64,000 nt of DNA from CBDCGS01 sp965216915 (GCA_965216915.1 CBDCGS010000011.1:992001-1056000); one strand, 5' to 3'. Counted from the first letter of the stretch, positions 40,974 to 50,125 are shown. Numbers and translations: made by a program. Notes: generated by a model from the letters alone, not told the origin.

Positions 40974-42359
40974 GTGCCGACCACGCCGCCGCCGCGCGAA
41001 AGCGCACTGACCAACGCCGACGGGCCACCGCCGCGGCCGCTTGTGGCGTCTGCCGGCGAACCGCTGCGCGGGTCGGGGACGGTGCCGGGCGACAAATCGA
41101 TTTCCCACCGCGCCCTCATGCTTGGGGCGCTCGCCGTCGGCGAGACGCGCATCGGCGGGCTCTTGGAGAGCGAGGACGTTCGCGCGACGGCGAAAGCCCT
41201 TGGCGAACTTGGCGCCACCGTCGCGGCGGAGGCCGATGGGGCGTGGCGGGTGAGCGGTGTCGGAGTCGGCGGGCTTTCCGAGCCCGATGCGCTGCTCGAC
41301 ATGGGCAACGCAGGAACCGCGGCGCGTCTTCTTGCGGGCCTCTGCGCAAGCCATCACTTCACGACGTTTCTCACGGGCGACGCGTCGCTTCGAAAACGGC
41401 CGATGCGCCGCATCATCGCGCCACTCGAGCGTATGGGCGCTCGGTTTGTCGCGCGCGCTGGCGATCGGCTGCCCATGGCCGTGATCGGCGCGGAGCGCGC
41501 CATGCCCATCGAATATGCGTTGCCGGTGCCCTCGGCGCAGGTCAAATCCGCGGTATTGCTCGCCGGGCTCAACACGCCGGGTGAAACGAGCGTCATCGAG
41601 ACCGAGGCGACCCGCGACCACACCGAGCGTATGCTCGGCCAGTTCGGCGCGACGATCACCCGGTCTCGGGCGGTCGAGGCCGGCGCGACGCGGATCGCCG
41701 TGATGGGTGAGCCCGAGCTTCGGCCGTGTGCTTTGACGGTGCCGGGTGATATCAGCGCCGCCGCGTTCCCGATCGTCGGCGCGCTCATCGTTCCCGGCTC
41801 AGAGGTCGTGCTCCGCGGTGTCGGGATCAATCCGCTCCGTACCGGGCTCATCGAGACGCTGCGGGAAATGGGCGCGTCGATCGACCTCGCCAACGAGCGC
41901 GAGGCGTGTGGCGAACCGGTCGCTGATATTGCCGTGCGCGCGAGTACGCTCAAGGCGGTTGACGTGCCCGGCGCGCGTGCGCCCAGCATGATCGACGAAT
42001 ACCCAGTTCTAGGCGTCGCGGCCGCTTGCGCGGCCGGCACGACGCGCTTAAGGGGACTCGCCGAACTGCGGGTCAAGGAGAGTGATCGGTTGGCGGCCAT
42101 CGCGGCGGGGCTCAAAGCGGCCGGCGTGGCCGTGTCGGTCCGCGCGGACGGGCTCGATATCGAAGGCTGCACCGGTCCCCCGCCAGGCGGGGGTTGCGTG
42201 CGGACGGAGATGGATCATCGCATTGCGATGGCGTTTCTCGTGCTGGGCCTGGCGAGCCGGCGCCCCATGACCGTGGATGACGGGGCGATGATCGCCACGA
42301 GTTTTCCGGGGTTCGTGCCGTTTATGCGCGAAATCGGCGCGAACATTGCCGACGCTTGA
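40974..42359 (+). CDS. aroA: 3-phosphoshikimate 1-carboxyvinyltransferase (EPSP synthase)
   Basis: Joins shikimate-3-phosphate and PEP in the chorismate pathway. 461 residues. The overall sequence follows the class II (CP4-like) pattern: PGDKSISHRALMLG, GDASLRKRPM, SAQVKSAVLLAGLNTPG, TRDHTERML, RAPSMIDEYPVLGVAAA, LRVKESDRL, MDHRIAM. The loop that differs between classes reads DMGNAGTAAR, with Gly where CP4 has Ala. The start is GTG at 40974; a proline-rich 30-residue leader precedes the core. cmk overlaps by 14 bp downstream. Confidence 0.96.
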   Translation: MPTTPPPRESALTNADGPPPRPLVASAGEPLRGSGTVPGDKSISHRALMLGALAVGETRIGGLLESEDVRATAKALGELGATVAAEADGAWRVSGVGVGGLSEPDALLDMGNAGTAARLLAGLCASHHFTTFLTGDASLRKRPMRRIIAPLERMGARFVARAGDRLPMAVIGAERAMPIEYALPVPSAQVKSAVLLAGLNTPGETSVIETEATRDHTERMLGQFGATITRSRAVEAGATRIAVMGEPELRPCALTVPGDISAAAFPIVGALIVPGSEVVLRGVGINPLRTGLIETLREMGASIDLANEREACGEPVADIAVRASTLKAVDVPGARAPSMIDEYPVLGVAAACAAGTTRLRGLAELRVKESDRLAAIAAGLKAAGVAVSVRADGLDIEGCTGPPPGGGCVRTEMDHRIAMAFLVLGLASRRPMTVDDGAMIATSFPGFVPFMREIGANIADA

Positions 42360-43017
42360 GCCGCTGATCATCGCCGTGGATGGCCCCGCGGCGTCGGGCA
42401 AAGGGCTTCTCGCCAGGCGGCTCGCGACGCATTACGCGCTCAACCATCTAGAGACGGGCCTGCTCTACCGGGCGGTCGGCCTCCGCATGCTGCGCGCGGG
42501 CGATGATCCCGCGGACGAGCCAAGCGCCGCTGAGGCGGCGCGGTCCGTCGTCTCAGCGGACCTGGAGGGGCCCGACCTTCGCGATGAGGCCGTGTCTCAG
42601 GCCGCATCCGTGGTGGCGGCGTACGGCGCCGTGCGGGAGGCTCTTCTAGCGTTTCAGCGGCGGTTTGCGGCGACGCCGCCGGGTGCCGTGCTGGATGGGC
42701 GCGATATTGGCACGGTCGTGTGTCCGGGTGCCCAGGCCAAGATCTACCTCGACGCGAGCCTCGCGGTGCGAGCAGACCGGCGCGCAAGGGAGTTGCGGTC
42801 GCGCGGTGTGGAGAGTATAGAGTCGCGCGTTTTGAAGGATATGAAGGCACGCGATACGCGCGACAGTAGCCGCGCCGCCGCTCCGCTGACGCCGGCGGAC
42901 GGTGCGTGTCGGATCGACACGAGCGATTTGAGCCCTGATCAGGTGTTCGAGCGCGCCGTGTCATACGTGGATTCGCGATTGGCGCGGCTCGGCATGACCC
43001 CGCCGTCTCCCCGCTGA
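42346..43017 (+). CDS. cmk: Cytidylate kinase
   Basis: Phosphorylates CMP and dCMP. 223 residues. P-loop DGPAASGKGLLARRLA, then HLETGLLYRAVGL and the family DGRDIGTVVCPGAQAKIYLDAS segment with the NMP-binding Arg/Asp. LID-like RVLKDMKARDTRDSSRAAAPL follows. The start is TTG at 42346, inside the aroA 3' end, so translation is likely coupled. The aroA-cmk-rpsA order is widely conserved in proteobacteria. Confidence 0.96.
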   Translation: MPTLEPLIIAVDGPAASGKGLLARRLATHYALNHLETGLLYRAVGLRMLRAGDDPADEPSAAEAARSVVSADLEGPDLRDEAVSQAASVVAAYGAVREALLAFQRRFAATPPGAVLDGRDIGTVVCPGAQAKIYLDASLAVRADRRARELRSRGVESIESRVLKDMKARDTRDSSRAAAPLTPADGACRIDTSDLSPDQVFERAVSYVDSRLARLGMTPPSPR

Positions 43018-43057
43018 CCGCTTGAACCTGACAAGGCGTGCTTGGCACATGCTAGCG

Positions 43058-43081
43058 CGAATTGGAGTATTCGAATTGGAG
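43058..43081 (+). promoter_or_regulatory. Duplicated Shine-Dalgarno segment before rpsA
   Basis: CGAATTGGAG occurs at 43058-43067 and again at 43072-43081, a 14-nt tandem duplication. The second copy places GGAG about 5 nt before the rpsA ATG. Confidence 0.6.
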
Positions 43082-43086
43082 ATCAG

Positions 43087-44874
43087 ATGACCGCAGATGT
43101 GATCGAATCGAACGAGGCTGGGGCGCCCAAGGAAAGCTTTGCGGCGCTGCTTGATGAGTTCATGGACGACACGCCGCGTTTCGAAGGCCGTGTTGTCAAG
43201 GGAACCGTGCTCGCGATCGAGAATGATTCAGCGCTGATCGACGTGGGCCTCAAAGTGGAGGGCCGGGTCCCGCTCAAGGAGTTCGTCACACCCGGCCAAC
43301 CGCCGGAGGTCAAGGTCGGCGACGAGGTCGAAGTCTACATAGAGCGCATCGAGACGGGCCGGGGTGAAGCGTCCTTAAGCCGCGAGCGCGCGCGCCGCGA
43401 GGAGGCTTGGGAGAAGCTTGAGCAAGCCTACAAGGACAACAATCGGGTCACCGGCGTCATCTTTGGACGCGTCAAGGGCGGGTTCACCGTCGATCTCGAC
43501 GGCGCCGTGGCGTTTCTACCCGGCAGCCAGGTCGACATTCGGCCCATCCGCGACATCGGACCTTTGGCCAACACCGAGCAGCCGTTTCAAATCCTCAAGA
43601 TGGATCGTCGTCGCGGCAACATCGTCGTGTCGCGCCGAGCCGTTCTGGAGGATACGCGCGCCGAGCAGCGCAACGAGCTGATCGCGAACCTGCACGAGGG
43701 GCAGGTTCTCGAGGGCGTGGTCAAGAATATCACCGACTACGGCGCCTTCGTGGATCTCGGTGGCGTCGATGGCCTGCTCCACGTCACCGACATATCCTGG
43801 CGGCGCGTCAACCACCCGACCGACGCGCTTCAAATCGGACAGACGGTCAACGTCCAGGTAATCCGGTTCAACCCCGAGACGCAGCGCATCTCGCTTGGTA
43901 TGAAGCAGCTTGAGGCCGATCCCTGGGATGGCGTCGATGCCAAGTATCCGATCGGCGCGAAGTTCACGGGGCGCGTCACCAACATCACCGACTACGGTGC
44001 CTTTGTAGAGCTTGAGCCTGGCGTCGAGGGTCTCGTGCACGTGTCCGAGATGAGCTGGACACGCAAGAATGTCCACCCGGGCAAAATCGTTTCGACCAGC
44101 CAAGAAGTCGAGGTGATGGTGCTCGACGTCGATCCGGACAAGCGCCGGATCAGCCTTGGCCTCAAGCAGTGCCTCGACAATCCGTGGGAGAGCTTTGCAG
44201 AGTCTCATGCAGAGGGCTCGGTGGTCGAAGGCGAGGTCAAGAACATCACCGAATTCGGCCTTTTCATCGAACTGCCCGGCGAGATCTTCGGCATGGCGCA
44301 TCTGTCCGATCTCGATTGGGTGACGCCGGGCGAAGAGGCCCTGCAGAAATACAAGAAGGGCGATCGGATCAGGGCCCAGGTGCTGAGCGTCGACATCGAG
44401 AAGGAGCGGATCGGTCTCGGCATCAAGCAGCTCGACGGTGACCCGTTCCACGGCTCCGATAGTCGGGTGGGCTCGACCATCACCTGCACGGTGACAGCCG
44501 TCCACGAGCACGGAATCGCTGTTCAGGCGTTCGATGAGCTGCCGGGCTACATTCGCCGCTCCGATCTGGCGCGCGACCGCGACGAGCAGCGGCCGACGCG
44601 TTTCGCTGCCGGCGACAAGGTGGATGCCAAGCTGCTTCAGGTCGACCGCAACGGGCGGCGCCTGGTGCTTTCCATCAAGGCGCTCGAGGTCGAAGAAGAG
44701 AAGCAGGCGATGGAGGAATATGGCTCCGTCGACAGCGGTGCAAGCCTTGGCGATATTCTGGGCGCGGCCATCAACCGAAAGACGCAGGAAGAGGCCGAAG
44801 CACGGGCGCAAGCCGAACACGACAAGGCAAGCGACACCACGGCCGAGACCGAGGACGACCGCAAAGACGGCTGA
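43087..44874 (+). CDS. rpsA: 30S ribosomal protein S1
   Basis: Brings mRNA to the 30S subunit. 595 residues with six S1 OB-fold domains at about 36-102, 120-185, 206-274, 291-361, 378-448 and 464-532; domains 3 and 4 show the strong RNA-binding pattern (VVKNITDYGAFVDLGG; VTNITDYGAFVELEPG). The C-terminal 50 residues are acidic and low-complexity (EEAEARAQAEHDKAS). ATG at 43087 gives MTADVIESNEAG; the open frame to 43042 passes through the leader. SppA and IhfB follow, the usual rpsA-sppA-ihfB order in Alphaproteobacteria. Confidence 0.97.
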   Translation: MTADVIESNEAGAPKESFAALLDEFMDDTPRFEGRVVKGTVLAIENDSALIDVGLKVEGRVPLKEFVTPGQPPEVKVGDEVEVYIERIETGRGEASLSRERARREEAWEKLEQAYKDNNRVTGVIFGRVKGGFTVDLDGAVAFLPGSQVDIRPIRDIGPLANTEQPFQILKMDRRRGNIVVSRRAVLEDTRAEQRNELIANLHEGQVLEGVVKNITDYGAFVDLGGVDGLLHVTDISWRRVNHPTDALQIGQTVNVQVIRFNPETQRISLGMKQLEADPWDGVDAKYPIGAKFTGRVTNITDYGAFVELEPGVEGLVHVSEMSWTRKNVHPGKIVSTSQEVEVMVLDVDPDKRRISLGLKQCLDNPWESFAESHAEGSVVEGEVKNITEFGLFIELPGEIFGMAHLSDLDWVTPGEEALQKYKKGDRIRAQVLSVDIEKERIGLGIKQLDGDPFHGSDSRVGSTITCTVTAVHEHGIAVQAFDELPGYIRRSDLARDRDEQRPTRFAAGDKVDAKLLQVDRNGRRLVLSIKALEVEEEKQAMEEYGSVDSGASLGDILGAAINRKTQEEAEARAQAEHDKASDTTAETEDDRKDG

Positions 44875-44919
44875 GGCAGTGGTCGCAGCGTAGCGCGGAA
44901 GCGTGCTTGGCCACCGACA

Positions 44920-45831
44920 ATGAGCTTCGATCCGGACCGACTGTTCGATCGCAGACGCCTGAAGCGGGGGATCGTCCTTTGGCGCACCCTCGCGGTCTTC
45001 GCGCTGTTCGGTCTGGTCGTCGTCGCGATCGTGCGCTTCGGTCCGGGCTTTGGCGGGGATCACGTGGCCCGCCTTTGGATCAACGGCCTGATTGTCGACG
45101 ATCCTGAGCGCGATGCGGCGATCGCCGCGATCCGCGACGACCCCGATGCCAAGGCTGTGCTGCTCCGCATCGATTCCCCGGGCGGCACGGCGGCCGGTGG
45201 CGAGGCTCTCTATGTGAGTTTGCGCGCGCTCGCGGCTGAAAAACCGATGGTCGCGGTGATGGGGACGAGCGCGACCTCCGCGGCCTATATGACCGCGCTT
45301 GCCGCTGACCATATCGTTGCGCGCGCCGCGAGCCTTACAGGCGCGATCGGGGTGCTGTTTCAAACCGCCGAGTTCACCGAGCTACTGGATGAGATCGGCG
45401 TGCGCACGGAAGCCATTCGAAGCGGACCGTTGAAGGCGCAACCCTCCCCGCTCGAGCGGCTCACCCCGCAAGCACGTGCCGCGACGCAGGCTCTCGTCGC
45501 CGATACCTACGAGCTCTTCATCGAGTTTCTCATGGAGCGACGCGCGCTCGACCGGACTGTTGCCCTCACCCTTGCGGACGGTCGCGTCTACACGGGCCGC
45601 CAAGCGCTTGCGGCCGGTCTGATTGATTCGCTCGGTGGAGAGTCGGAGGCCTTGCGCTGGTTGGTCGACGCACGTGGCGTCCCAGGTGATCTCCCGATCC
45701 GTGATGCCTGGAATCTACGCGAGGAAGGCTTGATCGGGGCGCTGCGCGGGGTCGCGAAGGGCCTGATCCCGAGCGAGTCGCTGGCGCTTGACGGTCTGAT
45801 CGCGGTTTGGCACCCTGCTTCGTCCAACTGA
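44920..45831 (+). CDS. sppA: Signal peptide peptidase SppA (S49 family)
   Basis: Membrane serine protease that degrades cleaved signal peptides. 303 residues, the short single-domain form. N-terminal membrane anchor at about 21-39 (WRTLAVFALFGLVVVAIV). The Ser/Lys dyad is Ser120 in GTSATSAAYMTALAAD and Lys172 in SGPLKAQPSPLER. IDSPGG at 84-89 is the family signature of the oxyanion region. The gene follows rpsA by 45 bp and precedes ihfB by 71 bp. Confidence 0.95.
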   Translation: MSFDPDRLFDRRRLKRGIVLWRTLAVFALFGLVVVAIVRFGPGFGGDHVARLWINGLIVDDPERDAAIAAIRDDPDAKAVLLRIDSPGGTAAGGEALYVSLRALAAEKPMVAVMGTSATSAAYMTALAADHIVARAASLTGAIGVLFQTAEFTELLDEIGVRTEAIRSGPLKAQPSPLERLTPQARAATQALVADTYELFIEFLMERRALDRTVALTLADGRVYTGRQALAAGLIDSLGGESEALRWLVDARGVPGDLPIRDAWNLREEGLIGALRGVAKGLIPSESLALDGLIAVWHPASSN

Positions 45832-45902
45832 AAACAAGACCTGCCGTCGCTGCGGGTGGCGCGTTCAGAACTGCCGTTGGCTGCGCTCGGGAGAGGAGAA
45901 GC

Positions 45903-46190
45903 ATGACCAAATCGGAGCTGGTTCAGCGCCTCGCGGAGATGTATCCGGATCCGCGCCTCTACCACCGCGACTTCGAACGCGTCGTCAATCAAGTGTTCGA
46001 CGAGATCGGCGCCGCGTTGGCTCGTGGCGACCGCGTCGAACTGAGGGGGTTCGGTGCCTTTTCCGTGCGCGAGAGACGCGCACGGGTTGGGCGCAACCCA
46101 CGGACCGGCGAATCCGTGCAGGTGCGCAAGAAATATCTGCCGTTTTTCAAGACCGGCAAGGAGTTGCGCGAGCGGATCAACGCCGGTTAG
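45903..46190 (+). CDS. ihfB: Integration host factor subunit beta
   Basis: Sequence-specific DNA-bending protein, working as a heterodimer with IhfA (not in the window). 95 residues. MTKSELVQRLAE start, RGDRVELRGFGAFSVRERRARVGRNPRTGESVQV arm with the intercalating Pro in RNPRTG, and VPFFK-like YLPFFKTGKELRERIN end. ATG at 45903 with GGAGAGGAGAAGC upstream; the open frame reaching upstream overlaps sppA and is rejected. A short CCACGG/CCGTGG hairpin lies at 46247-46261 after the gene. Confidence 0.95.
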   Translation: MTKSELVQRLAEMYPDPRLYHRDFERVVNQVFDEIGAALARGDRVELRGFGAFSVRERRARVGRNPRTGESVQVRKKYLPFFKTGKELRERINAG

Positions 46191-46284
46191 CCGGACCTCG
46201 TTTCTCGCGTCTTATTCAGGTTCGATTGAAAGGCCCGCCGCGGTTACCACGGCCGCCGTGGCTGATCATAGCATCGGGTGACCG

Positions 46285-46641
46285 ATGAAGATCATCGCGT
46301 GGCTCATAGCGATTCCCCTCGCGGTTGTCGTGGTCGTCTTCGCCATCGCAAACCGCGGCACGGTGGACCTGAGTTTCGACCCCTTGCCCTATGCGCTCTC
46401 GATCCCGATTTGGGCATTGGCCGCCGGCGCGCTGGTCGTTGGATTTCTTCTTGGCGCCTTGATTCGGTGGTTGCTCGACCATAAGACACGTGCCGGCGCG
46501 CGGCAGTCTCGCCGTCGGGCACGCGCACTGGAGCGAGAGATCGCAGAACTTCGGGCGCGGAACCGCCCGCGTGGCGTGGCCATTGCCTCGCGAGACGACG
46601 GCCGGCAGGATGAACTGCCGGCACCCAAGGATGTCGCGTGA
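46285..46641 (+). CDS. LapA-domain membrane protein
   Basis: 118 residues. Two membrane helices at about 3-22 and 40-63 with the LapA (DUF1049) pattern FAIANRGTVDLSFDPLPYAL between them, and GALVVGFLLGALIRWL in the second. The cytoplasmic tail is a basic coiled coil (RRARALEREIAELRARN). E. coli LapA/LapB control LPS assembly; no lapB is seen here. It sits between ihfB and pyrF on the same strand, a frequent location for lapA-like genes in Alphaproteobacteria. Confidence 0.85.
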   Translation: MKIIAWLIAIPLAVVVVVFAIANRGTVDLSFDPLPYALSIPIWALAAGALVVGFLLGALIRWLLDHKTRAGARQSRRRARALEREIAELRARNRPRGVAIASRDDGRQDELPAPKDVA

Positions 46642-46673
46642 GGTAGCCCGCCCTTTTTGTGGGATATTGAACG

Positions 46674-47387
46674 ATGGAGCGCTTGTACTGCGCGATCGAT
46701 ACCGCCGATTTCGAAACCGCCACGCGCCTCACGGCGTCACTTGGCGGCGTCGTCGGCGGTGTGAAGCTGGGCTCGGCGTTCGTGCTGACCAATGGCATGC
46801 GCGGGGTGGCCGCCGTCGCCAGGGCCGACATGCGCGTCATGCTGGATCTCAAGCTGCTCGAGATACCGCGCGATGTGGCGACGGTGGTGCGAGCGGCGGC
46901 GGCGAGCGACGCCTTCCTCCTGACCATTCACACGCTCGGCGGCGCGGAGATGATGCGCACGGCCATGGCCGCGGCGCTACGGGCCGCCGACGCGGGCGGT
47001 GGCGAGCGCCTTAAGATCCTCGGCGTCACGCTATTGACGAGCATGGGGGATGACGATGTCGAGCGGCTTGGCATGGGGCCGGCCGCGAGCGATCAGGTGC
47101 GGCGGCTCGCCGGTCTCGCCCAGGAGTGCGGCCTCGACGGTGTGTGGACCTCCGCCCATGATCTCGAAACCTTGCGCCGCGACTGTGGCAACGATTTCTT
47201 GTTGGTGGTGCCCGGGATCCGCCCGGTTTGGTCTCACAGCGACGATCAGAGGCGCATCATCACACCGGGCGATGCGATCCTGAACGGCGCCGACTACTTG
47301 GTGGTCGGTCGGCCCATCACCCAAGCGGATGATCCGGCGGCGGCGGCGCGTCGTGTCGCCGACGAAATGGCCGCGGTCGCGGCCTGA
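46674..47387 (+). CDS. pyrF: Orotidine 5'-phosphate decarboxylase with altered catalytic motif
   Basis: Last step of de novo UMP synthesis. 237 residues. Asp9 in YCAIDTAD and Lys31 in GVKLGSAF match the family, as do HTLGG (86-90) and VVPGIRP and DYLVVGRPI near the end. The catalytic tetrad D-x-K-x-x-D is here Asp58-Leu-Lys60-Leu-Leu-Glu63, so the second aspartate is glutamate, and the usual IPNTV reads IPRDV. The base sequence is unambiguous (CTCGAGATA). ATG at 46674 starts MERLYCAID. trpF starts 10 bp downstream. Activity is likely but should not be taken for granted. Confidence 0.9.
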   Translation: MERLYCAIDTADFETATRLTASLGGVVGGVKLGSAFVLTNGMRGVAAVARADMRVMLDLKLLEIPRDVATVVRAAAASDAFLLTIHTLGGAEMMRTAMAAALRAADAGGGERLKILGVTLLTSMGDDDVERLGMGPAASDQVRRLAGLAQECGLDGVWTSAHDLETLRRDCGNDFLLVVPGIRPVWSHSDDQRRIITPGDAILNGADYLVVGRPITQADDPAAAARRVADEMAAVAA

Positions 47388-47397
47388 GGTTGCGCCG

Positions 47398-48081
47398 GTG
47401 CGCATCGAGACGAAAATATGCGGCCTCGGAGATCCGCATGCCGTCGACGCGGCGCTGGACGCCGGCGCGCGTTTTTGCGGCCTCGTGTTTTATCCGCCGT
47501 CGCCGCGATCACTTGCGATCGAGGTGGCGCGCGCACTGGCGTTGCGGATCGGCGATCGGGCGACGCGGGTCGGGGTGTTCGTCGATCCCGATGATGATTT
47601 GCTGGCGGCGGTGCGCGGGGCCGTGCCTCTGGACTATGTCCAGCTCCATGGACGTGAGACCCCGGCCCGCTGCAAGGCTGTTGCCGGCTCCACCGGCTGC
47701 GGGGTGATCAAGGCGGTGAGCGTCGCCCGCGCGGCCGATATCGCCAATGCGACGGCATATTTGGGAGCGGCGGAGCGCATCTTGTTCGATGCGAAGCCGC
47801 CAAAGGACGATGCCAACGCGCTCCCCGGCGGCAACGCGCGGGTGTTTGACTGGCGCCTCTTTCACCAAGCGCGGCTCCCCACCGAGATTCGCTGGTTCCT
47901 CTCGGGCGGACTGACGGTCGACAACGTCGCCGAAGCAATTAAGATCGCGGGCGCCCGAGCCGTGGACGTCTCGTCTGGCGTCGAGAGTGCGCCGGGCAAG
48001 AAGGATCCAAACAAGATCCGCGCGTTTCTTTCCGCGGTCGACCAGATCGCGCAGCGCGGGCCTGTGGAGGAGCCAGTATGA
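47398..48081 (+). CDS. trpF: Phosphoribosylanthranilate isomerase
   Basis: Third step from chorismate in tryptophan synthesis. 227 residues, TIM barrel. Catalytic Cys in KICGLGD near residue 8, and Asp in LLFDAKPP for the acid residue; VGVFVDPDDD and YVQLHGRET are classic. The SGGLTVDNVAEAI and DVSSGVESAPGKKDPNKI segments bind phosphate. The start is GTG at 47398; the open frame further up runs through the pyrF end. Its stop overlaps the trpB ATG (ATGA). Confidence 0.96.
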   Translation: MRIETKICGLGDPHAVDAALDAGARFCGLVFYPPSPRSLAIEVARALALRIGDRATRVGVFVDPDDDLLAAVRGAVPLDYVQLHGRETPARCKAVAGSTGCGVIKAVSVARAADIANATAYLGAAERILFDAKPPKDDANALPGGNARVFDWRLFHQARLPTEIRWFLSGGLTVDNVAEAIKIAGARAVDVSSGVESAPGKKDPNKIRAFLSAVDQIAQRGPVEEPV

Positions 48082-49289
48082 CAGCGCTCAATTCCTACCG
48101 GGCTGGTCCCGATGCAGAGGGGCATTTCGGCATCTATGGCGGACGCTACGTCGCCGAGACCCTGATGCCGCTTATCCTCGATCTCGAGCGGGCCTATGAG
48201 GCGGCCCAGACCGATGACGCCTTCGCGCGCGAAATGGACTATTGGCTCAAACACTATGTGGGACGGCCGAGCCCGCTCTACCGCGCGGACCGGCTGAGTG
48301 CGCATCTAGGGGGCGCGCGCATCTACTTCAAGCGCGATGAGCTCAACCACACGGGTGCACACAAAATTAACAATTGCATCGGCCAGATACTGCTTGCGCG
48401 CCGTATGGGCAAGACGCGGATCATCGCTGAAACCGGCGCTGGCCAGCACGGCGTCGCGGCCGCGACCGTCTGCGCGCTGTTCGACCTGCCCTGCACGGTT
48501 TACATGGGGGCCACCGACATCGAACGTCAAAAGCCGAACGTCTTTCGTATGAAGCTGTTGGGTGCGGAGGTGGTGCCGGTCACGTCCGGCTCGCAGACCC
48601 TAAAGGACGCGATGAACGAAGCGCTGCGCGATTGGGTGACCAATGTCGAGAGCACGTTCTACATCATCGGCACCGTCGCGGGCCCCCACCCCTACCCCGC
48701 CATGGTGCGCGATTTCCAATCGATCATCGGCCGCGAAACGCGCGAACAAATCATGGAAGCCGAGGGCCGCCTGCCCGACACGCTGGTCGCGTGTATCGGT
48801 GGCGGGTCCAATGCCATCGGCTTGTTCCATCCGTTTCTCGATGAGAGCGGCGTGAGTATCGTTGGTGTCGAGGCAGCCGGGCGCGGCGTCGAGACGGGCA
48901 AGCATGCGGCATCCCTCACAGCGGGCCGGCCCGGTGTCCTGCACGGAAACCGCACCTACTTGCTGCAGGACGAGCATGGCCAGGTCGACGAGGCGCATTC
49001 GATCTCGGCCGGTCTCGACTATCCGGGTATTGGGCCCGAGCATTCCTGGCTCTGCGATTCCGGCCGCGTGGACTATGTCGCGATCACCGACGACGAGGCG
49101 CTTGCCGCGTTCCGCCTGTGCTCCGAATTGGAGGGCATCATCCCGGCGCTCGAGCCCGCGCATGCGCTCGGCCACGTCATCAAGAGCGCGCCGACGCTCC
49201 CCGGCGATCATGTGCTCGTGATGAACATGTGCGGACGCGGCGACAAGGATATTTTCACAGTCGCGGAAGCGCTTGGGGTGGATCTGTGA
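48078..49289 (+). CDS. trpB: Tryptophan synthase beta chain
   Basis: PLP enzyme that joins indole and serine. 403 residues. PLP Lys in NHTGAHKINNCIGQ, phosphate-binding CIGGGSNAIGLFHPF, and the GRPGVLHGNRTYLLQDEHG segment of the COMM region. ATG start overlaps trpF and its stop overlaps trpA (GTGA), so trpF-trpB-trpA are translationally coupled. Typical length and nothing unusual. Confidence 0.98.
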   Translation: MTALNSYRAGPDAEGHFGIYGGRYVAETLMPLILDLERAYEAAQTDDAFAREMDYWLKHYVGRPSPLYRADRLSAHLGGARIYFKRDELNHTGAHKINNCIGQILLARRMGKTRIIAETGAGQHGVAAATVCALFDLPCTVYMGATDIERQKPNVFRMKLLGAEVVPVTSGSQTLKDAMNEALRDWVTNVESTFYIIGTVAGPHPYPAMVRDFQSIIGRETREQIMEAEGRLPDTLVACIGGGSNAIGLFHPFLDESGVSIVGVEAAGRGVETGKHAASLTAGRPGVLHGNRTYLLQDEHGQVDEAHSISAGLDYPGIGPEHSWLCDSGRVDYVAITDDEALAAFRLCSELEGIIPALEPAHALGHVIKSAPTLPGDHVLVMNMCGRGDKDIFTVAEALGVDL

Positions 49290-50125
49290 CGGCACGCATC
49301 GATGCACGCTTCGCCGCGCTTCGCGCGGAGGGCCGCGCCGGGCTCGTGACCTTCACGATGATGGGCGATCCCGACATCGAGACCTCGTATGAGATCCTCG
49401 CGGCGTTGCCCGCCGCCGGTGCCGACATCATCGAGATCGGCTCGCCCTTCACCGATCCGATGGCCGACGGTCCGGTGATCCAAGCCGCTGGTCAACGTGC
49501 CCTCGCAGCCGGCATCACGCTCGAAAAGACACTCGGCCTCGCGCGTCGCTTTCGCGCGCATGACACCGAGACGCCTCTGGTGCTGATGGGCTATTTCAAC
49601 CCCATCTACATCTACGGTGTTGAGCGCTTCCTCAACGACGCGCGCGACTCGGGTATCGACGGCATGATCGTGGTGGATCTCCCGGCGGAGGAGGATACCG
49701 AGCTCTGCCTCCCGGCGCTCCAAGCCGGCCTAGCGTTCATCCGCCTCGTGGCACCGACGACGGATGACGCGCGGTTGGACCGGGTGCTCACCAACACCGC
49801 GGGGTTCGTCTACTACATCTCGATCACAGGGATCACCGGGGCGGCCGGTGCGCACACAGACGCCACGGCGGCGGCTGTGCGTCGGGTGAGCGCCCACACG
49901 CAGTTGCCGGTCGCCGTCGGTTTCGGCATCAAAACACCCGAGCAGGCGGCCGAGGTCGCGCGGGTTGCCGATGCCGCGGTGGTTGGCTCCGCGCTGGTCA
50001 AGGAGATCGAGGAAGGGCTCGATCAATCCGGTGGGGCGACGCCGCGCTGCCGGGAGAACGCTTTGTCGCTGGTTCGCCGCCTGGCCGAAGGCGTGCGGGC
50101 CGCGCGTGTGGAGACCGTCTCATGA
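49286..50125 (+). CDS. trpA: Tryptophan synthase alpha chain
   Basis: Cleaves indole-glycerol phosphate and channels indole to TrpB. 279 residues. The catalytic Glu and Asp are in ADIIEIGSPFTDPMADGPVIQ; the central loop reads LMGYFNPIYIYGVERF, and the phosphate-binding loops VGFGIKTPEQA and VVGSALV are intact. The start is GTG at 49286, shared with the trpB stop. The stop overlaps the accD ATG (ATGA). Confidence 0.97.
   Translation: MTARIDARFAALRAEGRAGLVTFTMMGDPDIETSYEILAALPAAGADIIEIGSPFTDPMADGPVIQAAGQRALAAGITLEKTLGLARRFRAHDTETPLVLMGYFNPIYIYGVERFLNDARDSGIDGMIVVDLPAEEDTELCLPALQAGLAFIRLVAPTTDDARLDRVLTNTAGFVYYISITGITGAAGAHTDATAAAVRRVSAHTQLPVAVGFGIKTPEQAAEVARVADAAVVGSALVKEIEEGLDQSGGATPRCRENALSLVRRLAEGVRAARVETVS

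Noticed and set aside
43516..45363. 615-residue open frame on the minus strand opposite rpsA and sppA
   Set aside because: Antisense shadow in GC-rich sequence; the plus-strand genes have clear S1 domains and an S49 dyad.
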